64,000 nucleotides of DNA from the NCBI GenBank assembly GCA_900318815.1, contig ONMA01000019.1:44889-108888 (forward strand), read 5' to 3'. A model generated the notes under the pieces. It saw only the letters and a program-made list of their open reading frames with translations. It did no database searches and had not been told where the DNA came from. Position 1 is the stretch's first letter, and each line of letters opens with the position of its first letter. Both the position numbers and the translations under genes were made by a program. Positions 24,488-32,841 of this stretch are shown here, in pieces. The stretch comes from an uncultured Prevotellaceae bacterium. GTDB lineage: Bacteria > Bacteroidota > Bacteroidia > Bacteroidales > Bacteroidaceae.

Positions 24488-27400
24488 TTAACGAGACATT
24501 ACAAATCTATACGTATTGCCATGTTCACTAATACCGGCCCACGCTCTATATACTGTGCCTTCAATTGAAGAAGGATTGGAAATACTATTAACAACACCAC
24601 TGAACGATTCGCCATAATATACGGGGTGAGACCATGACCCGCCTGTCCATGAGAAATTGATACCAACGGACCCGTCTGTATCAACACTCCAACTACCGAC
24701 TTTATCTTCAGAAGTAAAGGAAGAACCCGTCTGAGTTACTTTCTTGTCAGAAGTGAAAGTCAATGTTGGCGTATCAAGAACAGTATTATCAACATTATAT
24801 ATTGTGCAACTCCATGTGCCTGACAAGTCTGCAAGTTCCACCGTTGTTGTGAATGTCTTTTCTCCACCATAATATGTCTGGTCATTAGCTTCAATATATG
24901 CGTTGTATGTGTAGGTGGTGCCAGATTTCAAGCCGCTCAATGTTATTGTTTGTGTACCATTAGCATTATTGACTGTCTTTTTGGAGAATTCTCCATCACC
25001 CCATTTGTACACAACACCACACACGCCATCGTCAGGGACATCTTCAAAGGTGCATGAAACGGTAGCAGATGTCGTTGTTACATTAGAGCAGTCACCTGTC
25101 GTTGCTACTGGAGGTGGAGGTGTCTTTGTTGTAAATGACTCTATATCACTACTCCATAAATCCTCCTCATACTCAATATATGCAAAGTATGAATATGTGG
25201 TGCTTGGTTTCAAGCCTGTAAATTCATAAACTCCATTTTCTGTGCCTGGAACAGAATACGTTTGGCTATAATTGGAATGCATTTCTTCACCAGTCTCACT
25301 TACTTCATCAATTTTTGAGCGAATTGTAATGTAACAATTGCTATTTTCGGGCACATTGCTGAAGCCATAAACAACTTGAGCAGATGTCGTGGTTATCTTT
25401 TCAGCATCCGCCTTCTCAACGTATGCACTCGGAGTTAGGGTCGTGAATGTTTTCTTACCATTCAAATCCACGTAAGTTTCCCCTGCATATTCCACGTATG
25501 CCCAGTAATCGTATGTGGTTGCTGGATGCAACCCCGTAACTTTAATAGTGTCTTTCTCAGTATATGACACCTGCTCAATTAATGGCTCATCTTTATCAAC
25601 AGCTTGATAAGCAACATAGCACTTTCCTGTCCGAGGAACATCATCGAATCCGTACTCAAACTGAGCCGACGTAGTGGTTATGCTATCAGCAATGATTTCA
25701 CCAACATACGCAGTCGGATGAAATATATATTCAAGAGGATAATCTTTTGGCTCTTCATAAGCATATTTATCCTCTGCGTATTTGGCATATCCATATAAAG
25801 TAGCTGTGGACTTTGGGATAGTCCGATAGTAGTCATATCTGGAATCTGCATTTGTACCCAAATCTTTAACGGAAATATGTATTTTTTCTCCCTCAGGATC
25901 TTTATAAACGTATCCCCAGTCTTCTACACCTTCACTGTCTTCTATTTCAACCGTCGTTGTGGCTGCAAAATCATAGTAACAGGTCTTGTCCTTATATTTA
26001 AACCCATCTCTAACGAAAGAGGCACTGTTTACTTCAAATTTTTTTACTTTAGCTGGAGTAGGAAATTTGGTTATGAATGTAGTAGCTGGCGACGCTTTTA
26101 TTTCCGCGCCCATAAACTTTATCATCGGGCAGACTTCATACGTAGTTCCTAATGCCAAGCCATCAAATGATTCCATGTATTTTTCTAATGGCCAAGATTC
26201 TGGTAACCAATAGATATCACCACAGAACTTAGCAATGAGTAATTCACCATCTTGATTACAAACTCCAAGGCCAATTGTAATTGGCCAAAACAATCTTTCT
26301 TTTGGCACAACAGAAGTTATGATTTTGGTAGATTCCAAATATTCCACAGACGGTGCGGTAAAAGAAGGTACTATTTTTCGTGACATAAGATTGCTTTTCA
26401 TAGAAGCCAAGTTATATCCTATTATCTTCTCTTTTTTCTTACCAAATTTCATGTCTAATGATAAGCCTATAGAGGCCAAAAAGTTAATATCAATGTTGAC
26501 CTTTTTCAGTTCTTCATATACGTTTGTAGATAGTATGTTTAACAAATCTGTAGAGAAATTGGCTACACTTTCAAAACCTGCATCAAAATCTTCTGCAATA
26601 CCTATTATTTCACCTATTGTGCATAAAGAAACTCCAAATCGGATTCCCTCATAAAGGGAACCGTTTATGTTACCTGTTAAAGTAGGCATAGGAAATCCTT
26701 CTATTGCTGATCTATTATGTCCATATGCATTCCATTTTTCATTCTCATATTTGAATCCACATTCAAAGCCAAAAGCCCCCTTACCACTGAAAAACAAAGA
26801 GCCTTCTGCACTTGCTTTAATTGCGATGTTAGGATCTATCATTACTAAGAAAGGTGTATATGGAATAGGTATCCTAAAGATGCCAATTGGTATATAGGAT
26901 TCATGATGTACCTTTCCTTTTAGCCCCGCTTCTACGCTTACATCCATATGTGGATGAAAGGATACATCTATGAAAGATGGTTTCCCTTTTGAAAATTTGC
27001 AAAGGAGAGAGAGATCCAAAGTAGCGCGACCATTCAGCGTGACGTACGCACCTTTTGTGTCACCTGTTACGGATGTATCTGTACGAAGAGTTCCACTTAT
27101 GTCAAAAGAAGGAGAAAGAATAGTGTTGATTTTTTTAGGAACGAATCGTCTGCGCAAAACACCTTTTTCATCAGATTCATCTATTGCCAAATACTCGCCA
27201 AAGCAAACAAAATCTTCATATATATCTTCAAAAGAAACGGAGTCGCATACAATTTTTGAACTTTCTACTTCTCCCACCCTTCCTGCAAAACCAAATGGGA
27301 ATCTTTCGTCCTCAAAATTTTCATAAATGAGTACGTCGCCATTTTTCGGTATTAGATTTGAAGGGGTAGTTGGAGACAAGTTTATTGTCATACCATATAC

Positions 27401-27727
27401 ATCAGTAATATATGGCAATAGCTCGTCTATTTTTCGAACATCATTTGAATATCTGTTTTGAGGTTTGCACAAACTAACGCTATCTATGTTCTCCAAAGGG
27501 ATCCAATATACACTATCTTGAGTCCAAACGACCTGGCTCTTGTATTCATCATAGACGTTGCCTAACTCATCCGACTTACTCGTTGTAATGCTGTCTATCT
27601 CAGAATAGAAGAAAGCATTAAACTTTCCATCGTTCCGATAAATGTATAGAGCGTCATTAACTTGGCTTTGTGCAAATGTTTCTAAGACGAAAAAACTTGC
27701 CCATAGTATTATTAGAATCCTTTTCAT
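24488..27727 (-). CDS. Large surface protein with three fibronectin-III-like repeats
   Basis: A 1079-residue secreted protein. A signal peptide (MKRILIILWASFFVLETFA) is followed by DALYIYRNDGKFNAFFYSEI and VWTQDSVYWIPLENIDSVS, an opening common in Bacteroides and Prevotella surface proteins. A large beta-rich middle part follows. At about 690-980 there are three Fn3-like repeats, each with ITTTSAQxxYGF-xxVP-xxxxCYV and LxPxTTYxYxAYIEY. The last 95 residues (LSGTWSCTIYN ... YRFVMSR) look like a lipocalin-type sheet domain. Its ATG overlaps the stop of the upstream gene by 4 bp, so translation is probably coupled. The gene is clearly more AT-rich than its flanks, which suggests separate history. 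Binding partner unknown. Confidence 0.75.
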   Translation of the reverse strand: MKRILIILWASFFVLETFAQSQVNDALYIYRNDGKFNAFFYSEIDSITTSKSDELGNVYDEYKSQVVWTQDSVYWIPLENIDSVSLCKPQNRYSNDVRKIDELLPYITDVYGMTINLSPTTPSNLIPKNGDVLIYENFEDERFPFGFAGRVGEVESSKIVCDSVSFEDIYEDFVCFGEYLAIDESDEKGVLRRRFVPKKINTILSPSFDISGTLRTDTSVTGDTKGAYVTLNGRATLDLSLLCKFSKGKPSFIDVSFHPHMDVSVEAGLKGKVHHESYIPIGIFRIPIPYTPFLVMIDPNIAIKASAEGSLFFSGKGAFGFECGFKYENEKWNAYGHNRSAIEGFPMPTLTGNINGSLYEGIRFGVSLCTIGEIIGIAEDFDAGFESVANFSTDLLNILSTNVYEELKKVNIDINFLASIGLSLDMKFGKKKEKIIGYNLASMKSNLMSRKIVPSFTAPSVEYLESTKIITSVVPKERLFWPITIGLGVCNQDGELLIAKFCGDIYWLPESWPLEKYMESFDGLALGTTYEVCPMIKFMGAEIKASPATTFITKFPTPAKVKKFEVNSASFVRDGFKYKDKTCYYDFAATTTVEIEDSEGVEDWGYVYKDPEGEKIHISVKDLGTNADSRYDYYRTIPKSTATLYGYAKYAEDKYAYEEPKDYPLEYIFHPTAYVGEIIADSITTTSAQFEYGFDDVPRTGKCYVAYQAVDKDEPLIEQVSYTEKDTIKVTGLHPATTYDYWAYVEYAGETYVDLNGKKTFTTLTPSAYVEKADAEKITTTSAQVVYGFSNVPENSNCYITIRSKIDEVSETGEEMHSNYSQTYSVPGTENGVYEFTGLKPSTTYSYFAYIEYEEDLWSSDIESFTTKTPPPPVATTGDCSNVTTTSATVSCTFEDVPDDGVCGVVYKWGDGEFSKKTVNNANGTQTITLSGLKSGTTYTYNAYIEANDQTYYGGEKTFTTTVELADLSGTWSCTIYNVDNTVLDTPTLTFTSDKKVTQTGSSFTSEDKVGSWSVDTDGSVGINFSWTGGSWSHPVYYGESFSGVVNSISNPSSIEGTVYRAWAGISEHGNTYRFVMSR

Positions 27728-28197
27728 CTCTTCACAATTTTGTAAGTTAGACCATTGACCGTAACCACATAGACACCAGTATTCAGACCAGAAAGCGGAA
27801 AGGAGTATTCACCTGCCTTCCGAACAGTTTTACTAAATATGAGTGTTCCATTGAGAGAGTAGAGAGAAACGGTGCTATTTGCACTCAAGGCTGGAAACAA
27901 TAAAGATTCACCATCAAGTTTTAAAGATAACGCGCCTGTCTGTAGATTTGTTATTGCCGTCACTAACTCATTCTCATAAGTGAAACGAGCCATGTTCTCC
28001 AGAGCATAGTTCACCTCAACGCCTTTGGTCGTAATGACCAAATCGGTCTCTGTGAAAGTAACCTTCGGATTTTCAGCCAAAGCATAGGCAACCTTTGTTC
28101 CGTCTTTTGCCCAAACAACCAACTGTGTTTTGGGTTCATCTGCCATTGCCGAGAGACAGAAGAACGACAATAGCAACACCAGTAACTTTGATTTCAT
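27724..28197 (-). CDS. Small secreted protein with T9SS-type C-terminal tail
   Basis: A 157-residue protein: signal peptide MKSKLLVLLLSFFCLSAMA, then TQLVVWAKDGTKVAYALAENPKV. The last 80 residues (TVSLYSLNGTLIFSKTVRKAG ... LNTGVYVVTVNGLTYKIVKR) match the type A sorting domain of the type IX secretion system. It is the middle gene of an AT-rich three-gene operon, and its stop overlaps the start of the next gene (ATGA). The first 60 residues (WAKDG...YALAENPKVTF) recur in many Prevotella surface proteins as a short strand-rich region. Probably surface exposed; role unknown. Confidence 0.7.
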   Translation of the reverse strand: MKSKLLVLLLSFFCLSAMADEPKTQLVVWAKDGTKVAYALAENPKVTFTETDLVITTKGVEVNYALENMARFTYENELVTAITNLQTGALSLKLDGESLLFPALSANSTVSLYSLNGTLIFSKTVRKAGEYSFPLSGLNTGVYVVTVNGLTYKIVKR

Positions 28198-28258
28198 GTG
28201 TCTATTAGATAAAACGTTAATCCACGGTTAATGTCTTACTTGTTGTACAAGTGACACT

Positions 28259-29200
28259 CTATTTTATTATCTTGCGAACTATGTTATTATCTCTAACAAT
28301 AGTCAACCCCTTTCCTGGTTTTGACAGTCGCATTCCGTTCATGTTGAAATATTCAGAAACGTTTGCAGAACTCCTATCTATTGGTGAAACAAGAGTGGCG
28401 TTGAACATTTCATAGCTCAAGTAATAATGTCTATATTCATCATTCGATCCCTGTCTTGTCACAGAGAGTTCTGTAATGTCACCATCTGAGTTAAATTCAT
28501 AATTAATATTATATATATAGGTGTGAGGAGACCTTCCATCTTCTGATTCTGTCATAGTGATTTGCGAAACAAGTTGTCGTGGTCTAGTTCCGAAATACTG
28601 GGGTGTGTAATATTGTGGCAGGCATATAGAATAGTCAGGAAATTGTCCTACAAGTATTTCCAAAAAGAAAGGACTACTTTGGGGAGTGTCTATATCTGAA
28701 TACTCAAATTCATGATAATCATAATAATCACTTCCCTGTCTCTCATAAGTCTTGACATTTCCATCTTCCCATTGGAATGTGGCGGTGTAAGAATTCCTAC
28801 TGTTGGCAATACGTTCAACCCTCATTATACGATTGTCACTTCCGTATTCCACCATATACGTGTGTGGCGCGCTGCGATCAACAAGAACCTCATCCTTCGT
28901 AGCTCTTCCTTGCTCTATATCAAGTGAATAACCATACACATCATAATACTTAGGAAGTTCGACCACATCACCAGTAACCTTGTTCTCTTCGTAAGTGAAC
29001 TTCATTTCGCAATTTTGATTGCTTCCCTCAGCACTCTGAAAATCCACTTCAGACAATTGATTGTTTTCGTCATAGTTGAAATTCACAAAATAGGCTTGTT
29101 CACCTCGCTCTTCCGCACTAATAGAAACGACACGCTTAGACTGAGCTGCAACCTGAAGTATACCCATCATTGTTACTAAAGTTAAGATAATCTTTTTCAT
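28259..29200 (-). CDS. Secreted YD-repeat-like protein, first gene of surface operon
   Basis: A 313-residue protein with a signal peptide (MKKIILTLVTMMGILQVAAQ). The body is a run of beta hairpins with the rhythm of DUF4595/YD-repeat proteins (FNYDENNQLSEVDFQ, VEYGSDNRIMRVERI, INYEFNSDGDITELSV). The tail SEYFNMNGMRLSKPGKGLTIVRDNNIVRKIIK is the Prevotella variant of a type IX sorting signal. It begins an AT-rich operon of three secreted proteins. I see no enzyme motif. Adhesion or an outer-surface structural role is plausible but not shown. Confidence 0.65.
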   Translation of the reverse strand: MKKIILTLVTMMGILQVAAQSKRVVSISAEERGEQAYFVNFNYDENNQLSEVDFQSAEGSNQNCEMKFTYEENKVTGDVVELPKYYDVYGYSLDIEQGRATKDEVLVDRSAPHTYMVEYGSDNRIMRVERIANSRNSYTATFQWEDGNVKTYERQGSDYYDYHEFEYSDIDTPQSSPFFLEILVGQFPDYSICLPQYYTPQYFGTRPRQLVSQITMTESEDGRSPHTYIYNINYEFNSDGDITELSVTRQGSNDEYRHYYLSYEMFNATLVSPIDRSSANVSEYFNMNGMRLSKPGKGLTIVRDNNIVRKIIK

Positions 29201-29269
29201 TTTTTCTACTTTTTTATGCTTCCTATACTCCCAAATTCCGCGTTTTATAATTATATGGAGACAAAAAGA

Positions 29270-29623
29270 CGTGGGAGTTTTTCCTCCGCGCCTATCCCAT
29301 GTAGTCAGGCCTTCGCATTGCCTCCAAATCTAAGGATAAGCAACGAAAGCCAGCCCACGCCGAGTGATATTATATTAAATCGGCATTAACGTTTACCATC
29401 AAAACAGATAGCAGCGAACAGCCGACATATAACACACCCACGCGGACGCTTCAGTTGCATTACACCTGCGATTTGGATTCAATGTTGCGAAGTTTGACCA
29501 CACACAGACAGTAACGTCCGAAAACGTCCTTTTCCTCAGACTGTCCTTACAAACGGGGGTCTCAGCCTTCGGATTCCATCGATGTCTTTGACCTGCCCTG
29601 CCTCAATAGGCTGGCTTAGTCGG
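29270..29623 (-). ncRNA. Candidate structured noncoding RNA
   Basis: A leftward transcript is defined by a perfect promoter at its start (29627-29657) and a short hairpin (GGAG/CTCC, 29284-29297) with a T-run (29273-29277) at its end. No ORF of note is present. Read leftward, AAGCCAGCC near the 5' end can pair with GGCTGGCTT about 260 nt later. Local stems include GACAGT with ACTGTC and AGGC with GCCT. It lacks the conserved cores of RNase P RNA, tmRNA and SRP RNA as far as I can judge. A Bacteroidales-specific RNA such as Bacteroidales-1 or a 6S-like RNA is possible. It may instead be the leader of the operon starting at 29200. Confidence 0.5.
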
Positions 29624-29626
29624 TCA

Positions 29627-29657
29627 CAAAAGTAAAAAGAAAAAATGAAACGACAAA
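29627..29657 (-). promoter_or_regulatory. Consensus promoter of the candidate RNA
   Basis: On the minus strand TTTG (29654-29657), a 19-bp spacer and TACTTTTG (29627-29634), with a T-rich upstream region. Confidence 0.7.
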
Positions 29658-29817
29658 AGAAAAGTAAGAAAAAATGAAGAAAAATTGTTTTTTGTTGAAC
29701 ACGCTTGGACAGATTTAACGTCTTTCCTATATTAAGGTGTCCAATTTGTTGTACCCATTATTTATTCAAATAGCTGCTTTCTGTTGGAGCTTCCGAAACG
29801 CAAGTATGGTTGCTAAG

Positions 29818-29868
29818 TATGGCACTTACGCACAATAAATATTGTACTTATTGCGCGTAAGTGCCATA
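29818..29868. repeat. Isolated strong hairpin
   Basis: TATGGCACTTACGC (29818-29831) and GCGTAAGTGCCATA (29855-29868) are perfectly complementary, with a further CAATAA/TTATTG-like inner pairing. Otherwise 29660-29900 holds no gene. Confidence 0.7.
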
Positions 29869-29975
29869 ATAATTTTCGAACTGTAAGGTCGTAATATTTC
29901 AATTATGTTGCGGATTATCTTTTTTTTCCTTTTGTATATAATTTGCGACTTCTTTTTCATCCCGTCCCGGTATTT

Positions 29976-30078
29976 TTCGCCCGCCCCGAGTCAGAAGGTC
30001 GTGTTACAGATTCTGTAGGAATATTCCTCCCTGCCCGTCGAGCAGGTGGTGAAGCTGGCACTGAAGCAGATCAAGTGA
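29976..30078 (+). pseudogene. Third copy of the ruvA 3' end
   Basis: Rightward reading gives [10 protein letters not shown], a stop, then [15 protein letters not shown] and TGA at 30076-30078. It corresponds to the last part of RuvA at 7627-7731, carrying an in-frame stop and substitutions. Confidence 0.8.
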
Positions 30079-30169
30079 CTAATCTAATCCGCAAAGACAT
30101 CACATTCGAGGCTATGCAGTAGAAAAACGATGCATCTTCGCCCGCATTTTGCATCTTTAACGGGGAAAA

Positions 30170-30246
30170 ATGAGAATAATTAAAAGAAAATGCTTACCTT
30201 TGCCGAACGCAGAAGAGGTCGAATGAATATTCAACCACTTAAATAA
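30170..30246 (+). pseudogene. DUF4160 remnant, right copy
   Basis: An ATG at 30170 begins MRIIKRKCL as in the left copy but soon reaches TGA. The last bases before DUF2442 read NIQPLK and TAA, the end of the family. The middle of the gene, still present in L, is deleted here. Confidence 0.6.
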
Positions 30247-30261
30247 AGAAAGGAGAACGAT

Positions 30262-30495
30262 ATGCTTAGAATCACAGATGTTGACTATGTGAAGGACTAC
30301 GAGTTGCTGCTCACCTTCAGCGATGGGACGCGCAAGCTGGCCGACTTGAAGCCTTACCTGACGGGCGAGGTGTTCGGCGAGTTGCTCGACCTTGAAAAGT
30401 TCACGCAGTTCGGACTGACGGGCTACACCATCGAATGGGCCAACGGTGCCGACCTCGCCCCTGAGTTCCTGCACGACATTGGATTGGCCGCGTAA
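30262..30495 (+). CDS. DUF2442 protein, right copy
   Basis: A 77-residue protein identical to the left copy except Ser for Asn at residue 20. The DUF2442 pattern (LADLKPYL, GLTGYTIEWANG, APEFLHDIGLAA) is intact. The AAAGGAGA motif before its start is kept. Its DUF4160 partner is reduced to a stub, so if the pair is a toxin-antitoxin-like unit only one half survives here, as at the left copy. High identity against diverged flanks suggests recent exchange or selection on the gene. Confidence 0.8.
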   Translation: MLRITDVDYVKDYELLLTFSDGTRKLADLKPYLTGEVFGELLDLEKFTQFGLTGYTIEWANGADLAPEFLHDIGLAA

Positions 30496-30788
30496 AGAAT
30501 AACGTTACAGACGGAAAAGAGATTCGGGAGGCCGACGCTGGCGATTCAGCGGAGGTCTCTCGAAGTTTATTCTTCCCAAATATTGCTCCATTTGTCCTCG
30601 CACGACACCGTCAACGGATTCGTAGAAAAAAGTAAAATACGCTAAACAAGAATTCGGTATCTACGGAAGATACCAATGATTACTTCAGAGTATACTGCCA
30701 GTTACCACTGTGGAAACTTACTGCTTCGCATATCATAGAAAGAAGAAAAACATGCACATTTCTGTCGATTTCCAAACGGATACTTCCT

Positions 30789-31045
30789 TACACCTTGGCG
30801 AATGCGAGTTTACACCTCAACGAAATGGACTTTACACTTTGATGTATGCCGAATCACACCGTGATTAATATGGCATCAGGGTGTGATTAATGTTTCGTCA
30901 GGGTGTAATGAATGCTCCGACGGGGTGTGATGAATGCCCCGTCATTGAGTGACAGACAGTGACAGATAAAAAAGAAGTGTCACTATTGATAACTAACTAA
31001 AAATAAACAGGTTAGCACCAGAAGTGACAGACATTCAAAAAACAA
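30789..31045. repeat. Seven-unit 22-bp array with TGACAG tail, copy A
   Basis: Seven contiguous units, each exactly 22 bp, fill 30789-30942. Units 1-3 begin TACACC or TACACT, unit 4 begins CACACC, units 5-7 carry GGGTGT. A tail follows (30943-31045) with AGTGACAGACAGTGACAG, an AT-rich stretch, GTGTCAC and another AGTGACAGACATT. Units in the same order, each 18-21/22 identical, and a similar tail recur in reverse orientation at 63030-63278. The period is not a multiple of three and no ORF spans it. It ends about 45 bp from the dinD stop. The sequence between R and the array (30546-30788) shows only a small hairpin (GGTATCTACGGAAGATACC). Confidence 0.85.
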
Positions 31046-31090
31046 ATAAAAGAAATGGCCGAGGTTCACCGCACTTGTACGCTTATGCTA

Positions 31091-31921
31091 TTATTTCTTT
31101 CCATTCTTCAACAGCTTTTTGTCTTCACTTGCCAAACGTCTTTCCACCTTTTTTACGTCTTCAGCGGGTGGTAAATTCTCCGGTACGATGCCGCGCTGGA
31201 CGAGCATCTGGCGGACGGCGGCGTTATTATCAACATGCTCACGGGTGATTTGCGCTTCACCTTTCAAGTCTTTCGTTTGCACATTGACACTGGTCATTTC
31301 GGCGGCAAAGTCCTTAGCTTTGATGCTGATGGTGGGCAGAAAATCGGCCAATGGACGGGATGCAGGAACACCCATCTTCTGTTTCAGTGTGGCCGTATTC
31401 AAGCGGAAGAGGGCCTGGTCACCTTTGGAACGGATAACAGCAAAACTCTTGTCGTTGACACCACGCTCATATAAAACACCTGACAGTTTCTTTTCTGTCT
31501 CTTGCAACTTGGCACGAGCCTTGACACGCTCCACCTCCAACAACCGTTGCTCTATCAGTTCTGCACGACGGGTCTGCACGGCAAAATAGGTCTGGGCAAA
31601 GGCTATCTGTGGTTTGCGAGGGTCGCCGTTCTGTGCCACGAGATAGCAGGCATAGCGGGTGAGCATAATATCTTCTATTTCACGAAAAGCTCCACTTCCC
31701 AACTCGACCATTTTATTGACGTCAATAAAATGGTCTAACACATTCTGTCCTACATTCTCGCAGGCTTCCTTGGCCTTAGCTATCACCTTCGTAAAGTTCT
31801 GCCAAAGACTATAACCAAGCAACTTCTGCAAGTCCCTAGCGCTCCAGCATTCCACTTGATTCACCTCACAAGCGGCTTGCTCGTATTCTTCAAACAACGC
31901 TATAATCTCTTCTTTCTTCAT
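31091..31921 (-). CDS. dinD: DNA damage-inducible protein D (DinD)
   Basis: A 276-residue DinD homologue. Key stretches are [58 protein letters not shown] and [13 protein letters not shown], followed by the C-terminal [35 protein letters not shown]. In E. coli DinD is SOS-induced and inhibits RecA filament activity. A GTG nine bases upstream would give MFQ before the Met. ATG at 31921 is preferred. A TATCTTTG -7 box is at 32001-32008 on the minus strand; I did not find a clear LexA-type palindrome. Its 3' end adjoins the 22-bp array. It is a lone gene, often found on mobile DNA. Confidence 0.88.
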   Translation of the reverse strand: MKKEEIIALFEEYEQAACEVNQVECWSARDLQKLLGYSLWQNFTKVIAKAKEACENVGQNVLDHFIDVNKMVELGSGAFREIEDIMLTRYACYLVAQNGDPRKPQIAFAQTYFAVQTRRAELIEQRLLEVERVKARAKLQETEKKLSGVLYERGVNDKSFAVIRSKGDQALFRLNTATLKQKMGVPASRPLADFLPTISIKAKDFAAEMTSVNVQTKDLKGEAQITREHVDNNAAVRQMLVQRGIVPENLPPAEDVKKVERRLASEDKKLLKNGKK

Positions 31922-32099
31922 TTGAAACACTCAAGCCGAATTATTATTTAATAGGTGATTGATGCTTCTCTCCATATTTGGGGATTATTGATATTTGGCA
32001 CAAAGATACAAACTTTTTTGTTATTATACGCAGATTCTTGCGGATTTTAATCTTTAAAAGTCCTTTTTCTTACGTTTTTCGCTTGATTCAGCGGTCAGT

Positions 32100-32783
32100 T
32101 TAGTCGCTCCGTGCGTGATTCAAACCAACTCCTGTGCCGTGTAGTATTTCCATGTATTCCTTGTAGGAGATGTAGCGGCCGCCCATGGACTTGAAATGGG
32201 GAGTCTCGAACTGACAGTCGATGAAGCAGCCACCGACGCTCGCCATCGCCTTTGCCAAGTAAATCAAGGCCAACTTGGAAGCACTGGGCACCAGCGAGAA
32301 CATGCTTTCGCCGAAGAAAGCATTGCGCAGGGTGACACCATAGAGGCCACCCACGAGCCTTTGCTGTTCCCAGACTTCCACGCTGGCAGCATAGCCCAAG
32401 CTATGCAGCCGGGTGTATGCCTCGATGATGTCGGGGCCGAGCCATGCTTGTAGGTCCTTGTCGCGTCCCTGTGCCGTCTGGCAGCCACGGATGACGCCAT
32501 CGAAGTCCCGATTGACGGTTACCTCATATTTGTTCTGCTTCATAAGCTGCCGCATGGAATGGCTGACGTGAATCTCGTCGGGGAAGATGACATACCTTTG
32601 GAGCGGACAATACCAAAGTGGCTCACTGTCTAAATTGAAGGAATACCAAGGAAAGAAGCCGTTGTCGTAGGCCAACAGCAGACGCTCTACCGACAGGTCG
32701 CCCCCAACGGCCACCAGTCCGCTGTCCTCGCCCGTGTACGGGTCGGGGAACCACAAATCCTCATCTAATTGCCAGACAGACAT
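32100..32783 (-). CDS. aat: Leucyl/phenylalanyl-tRNA--protein transferase
   Basis: A 227-residue Aat, which attaches Leu or Phe from aminoacyl-tRNA to proteins with N-terminal Arg or Lys, creating N-degrons for ClpAP. Landmarks are WFPDPYTGEDSGLVAVGGDLS, GFFPWYSF, LWYCPLQRYVIFP, LVGGLYGVTLRNAFFGESMFS and FIDCQFETPHFKSMGGRYISY. Full length. It follows clpA and clpS on the same strand, so the recognition, adaptor and unfoldase genes of the N-end rule are adjacent. The 28-bp gap to clpA is made of the seven-base GTGAAGA repeat. Confidence 0.94.
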   Translation of the reverse strand: MSVWQLDEDLWFPDPYTGEDSGLVAVGGDLSVERLLLAYDNGFFPWYSFNLDSEPLWYCPLQRYVIFPDEIHVSHSMRQLMKQNKYEVTVNRDFDGVIRGCQTAQGRDKDLQAWLGPDIIEAYTRLHSLGYAASVEVWEQQRLVGGLYGVTLRNAFFGESMFSLVPSASKLALIYLAKAMASVGGCFIDCQFETPHFKSMGGRYISYKEYMEILHGTGVGLNHARSD

Positions 32784-32787
32784 AGTA

Positions 32788-32841
32788 AAGTGAAGAGTGA
32801 AGAGTGAAGAATTAGGAGTGAAGAGTGAAGAGTGAAGAATT
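32788..32841. repeat. GTGAAGA heptamer microsatellite between clpA and aat
   Basis: Two runs of about three GTGAAGA units, each ending in GAATT. The repeat supplies the last ten codons of clpA (NSSLFTLHS), its stop and the spacer to aat. Relatives lie at 33796, 52970 and 60505. Confidence 0.85.

Larger units (their letters stand above)
29903..30545. repeat. Right copy (R) of the inverted DUF2442/ruvA-tail module
   Basis: Reverse complement of the left module at 5858-6675. The order rightward is AT-rich segment, ruvA tail, GATGCATCTTCGCCCGC spacer, DUF4160 remnant, DUF2442, decayed hairpin. It differs from L by an internal deletion in DUF4160 and by the absence of rpn. Confidence 0.8.

Noticed and set aside
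29270-29623. RNase P RNA, tmRNA, or TPP riboswitch
   Set aside because: GAGGAAA and CTGAGA words occur by themselves, but the conserved cores of these RNAs are absent.
30789-30942. The 22-bp array as a CRISPR
   Set aside because: Units are contiguous with no unique spacers between repeats, each unit differs, and no cas gene is nearby.
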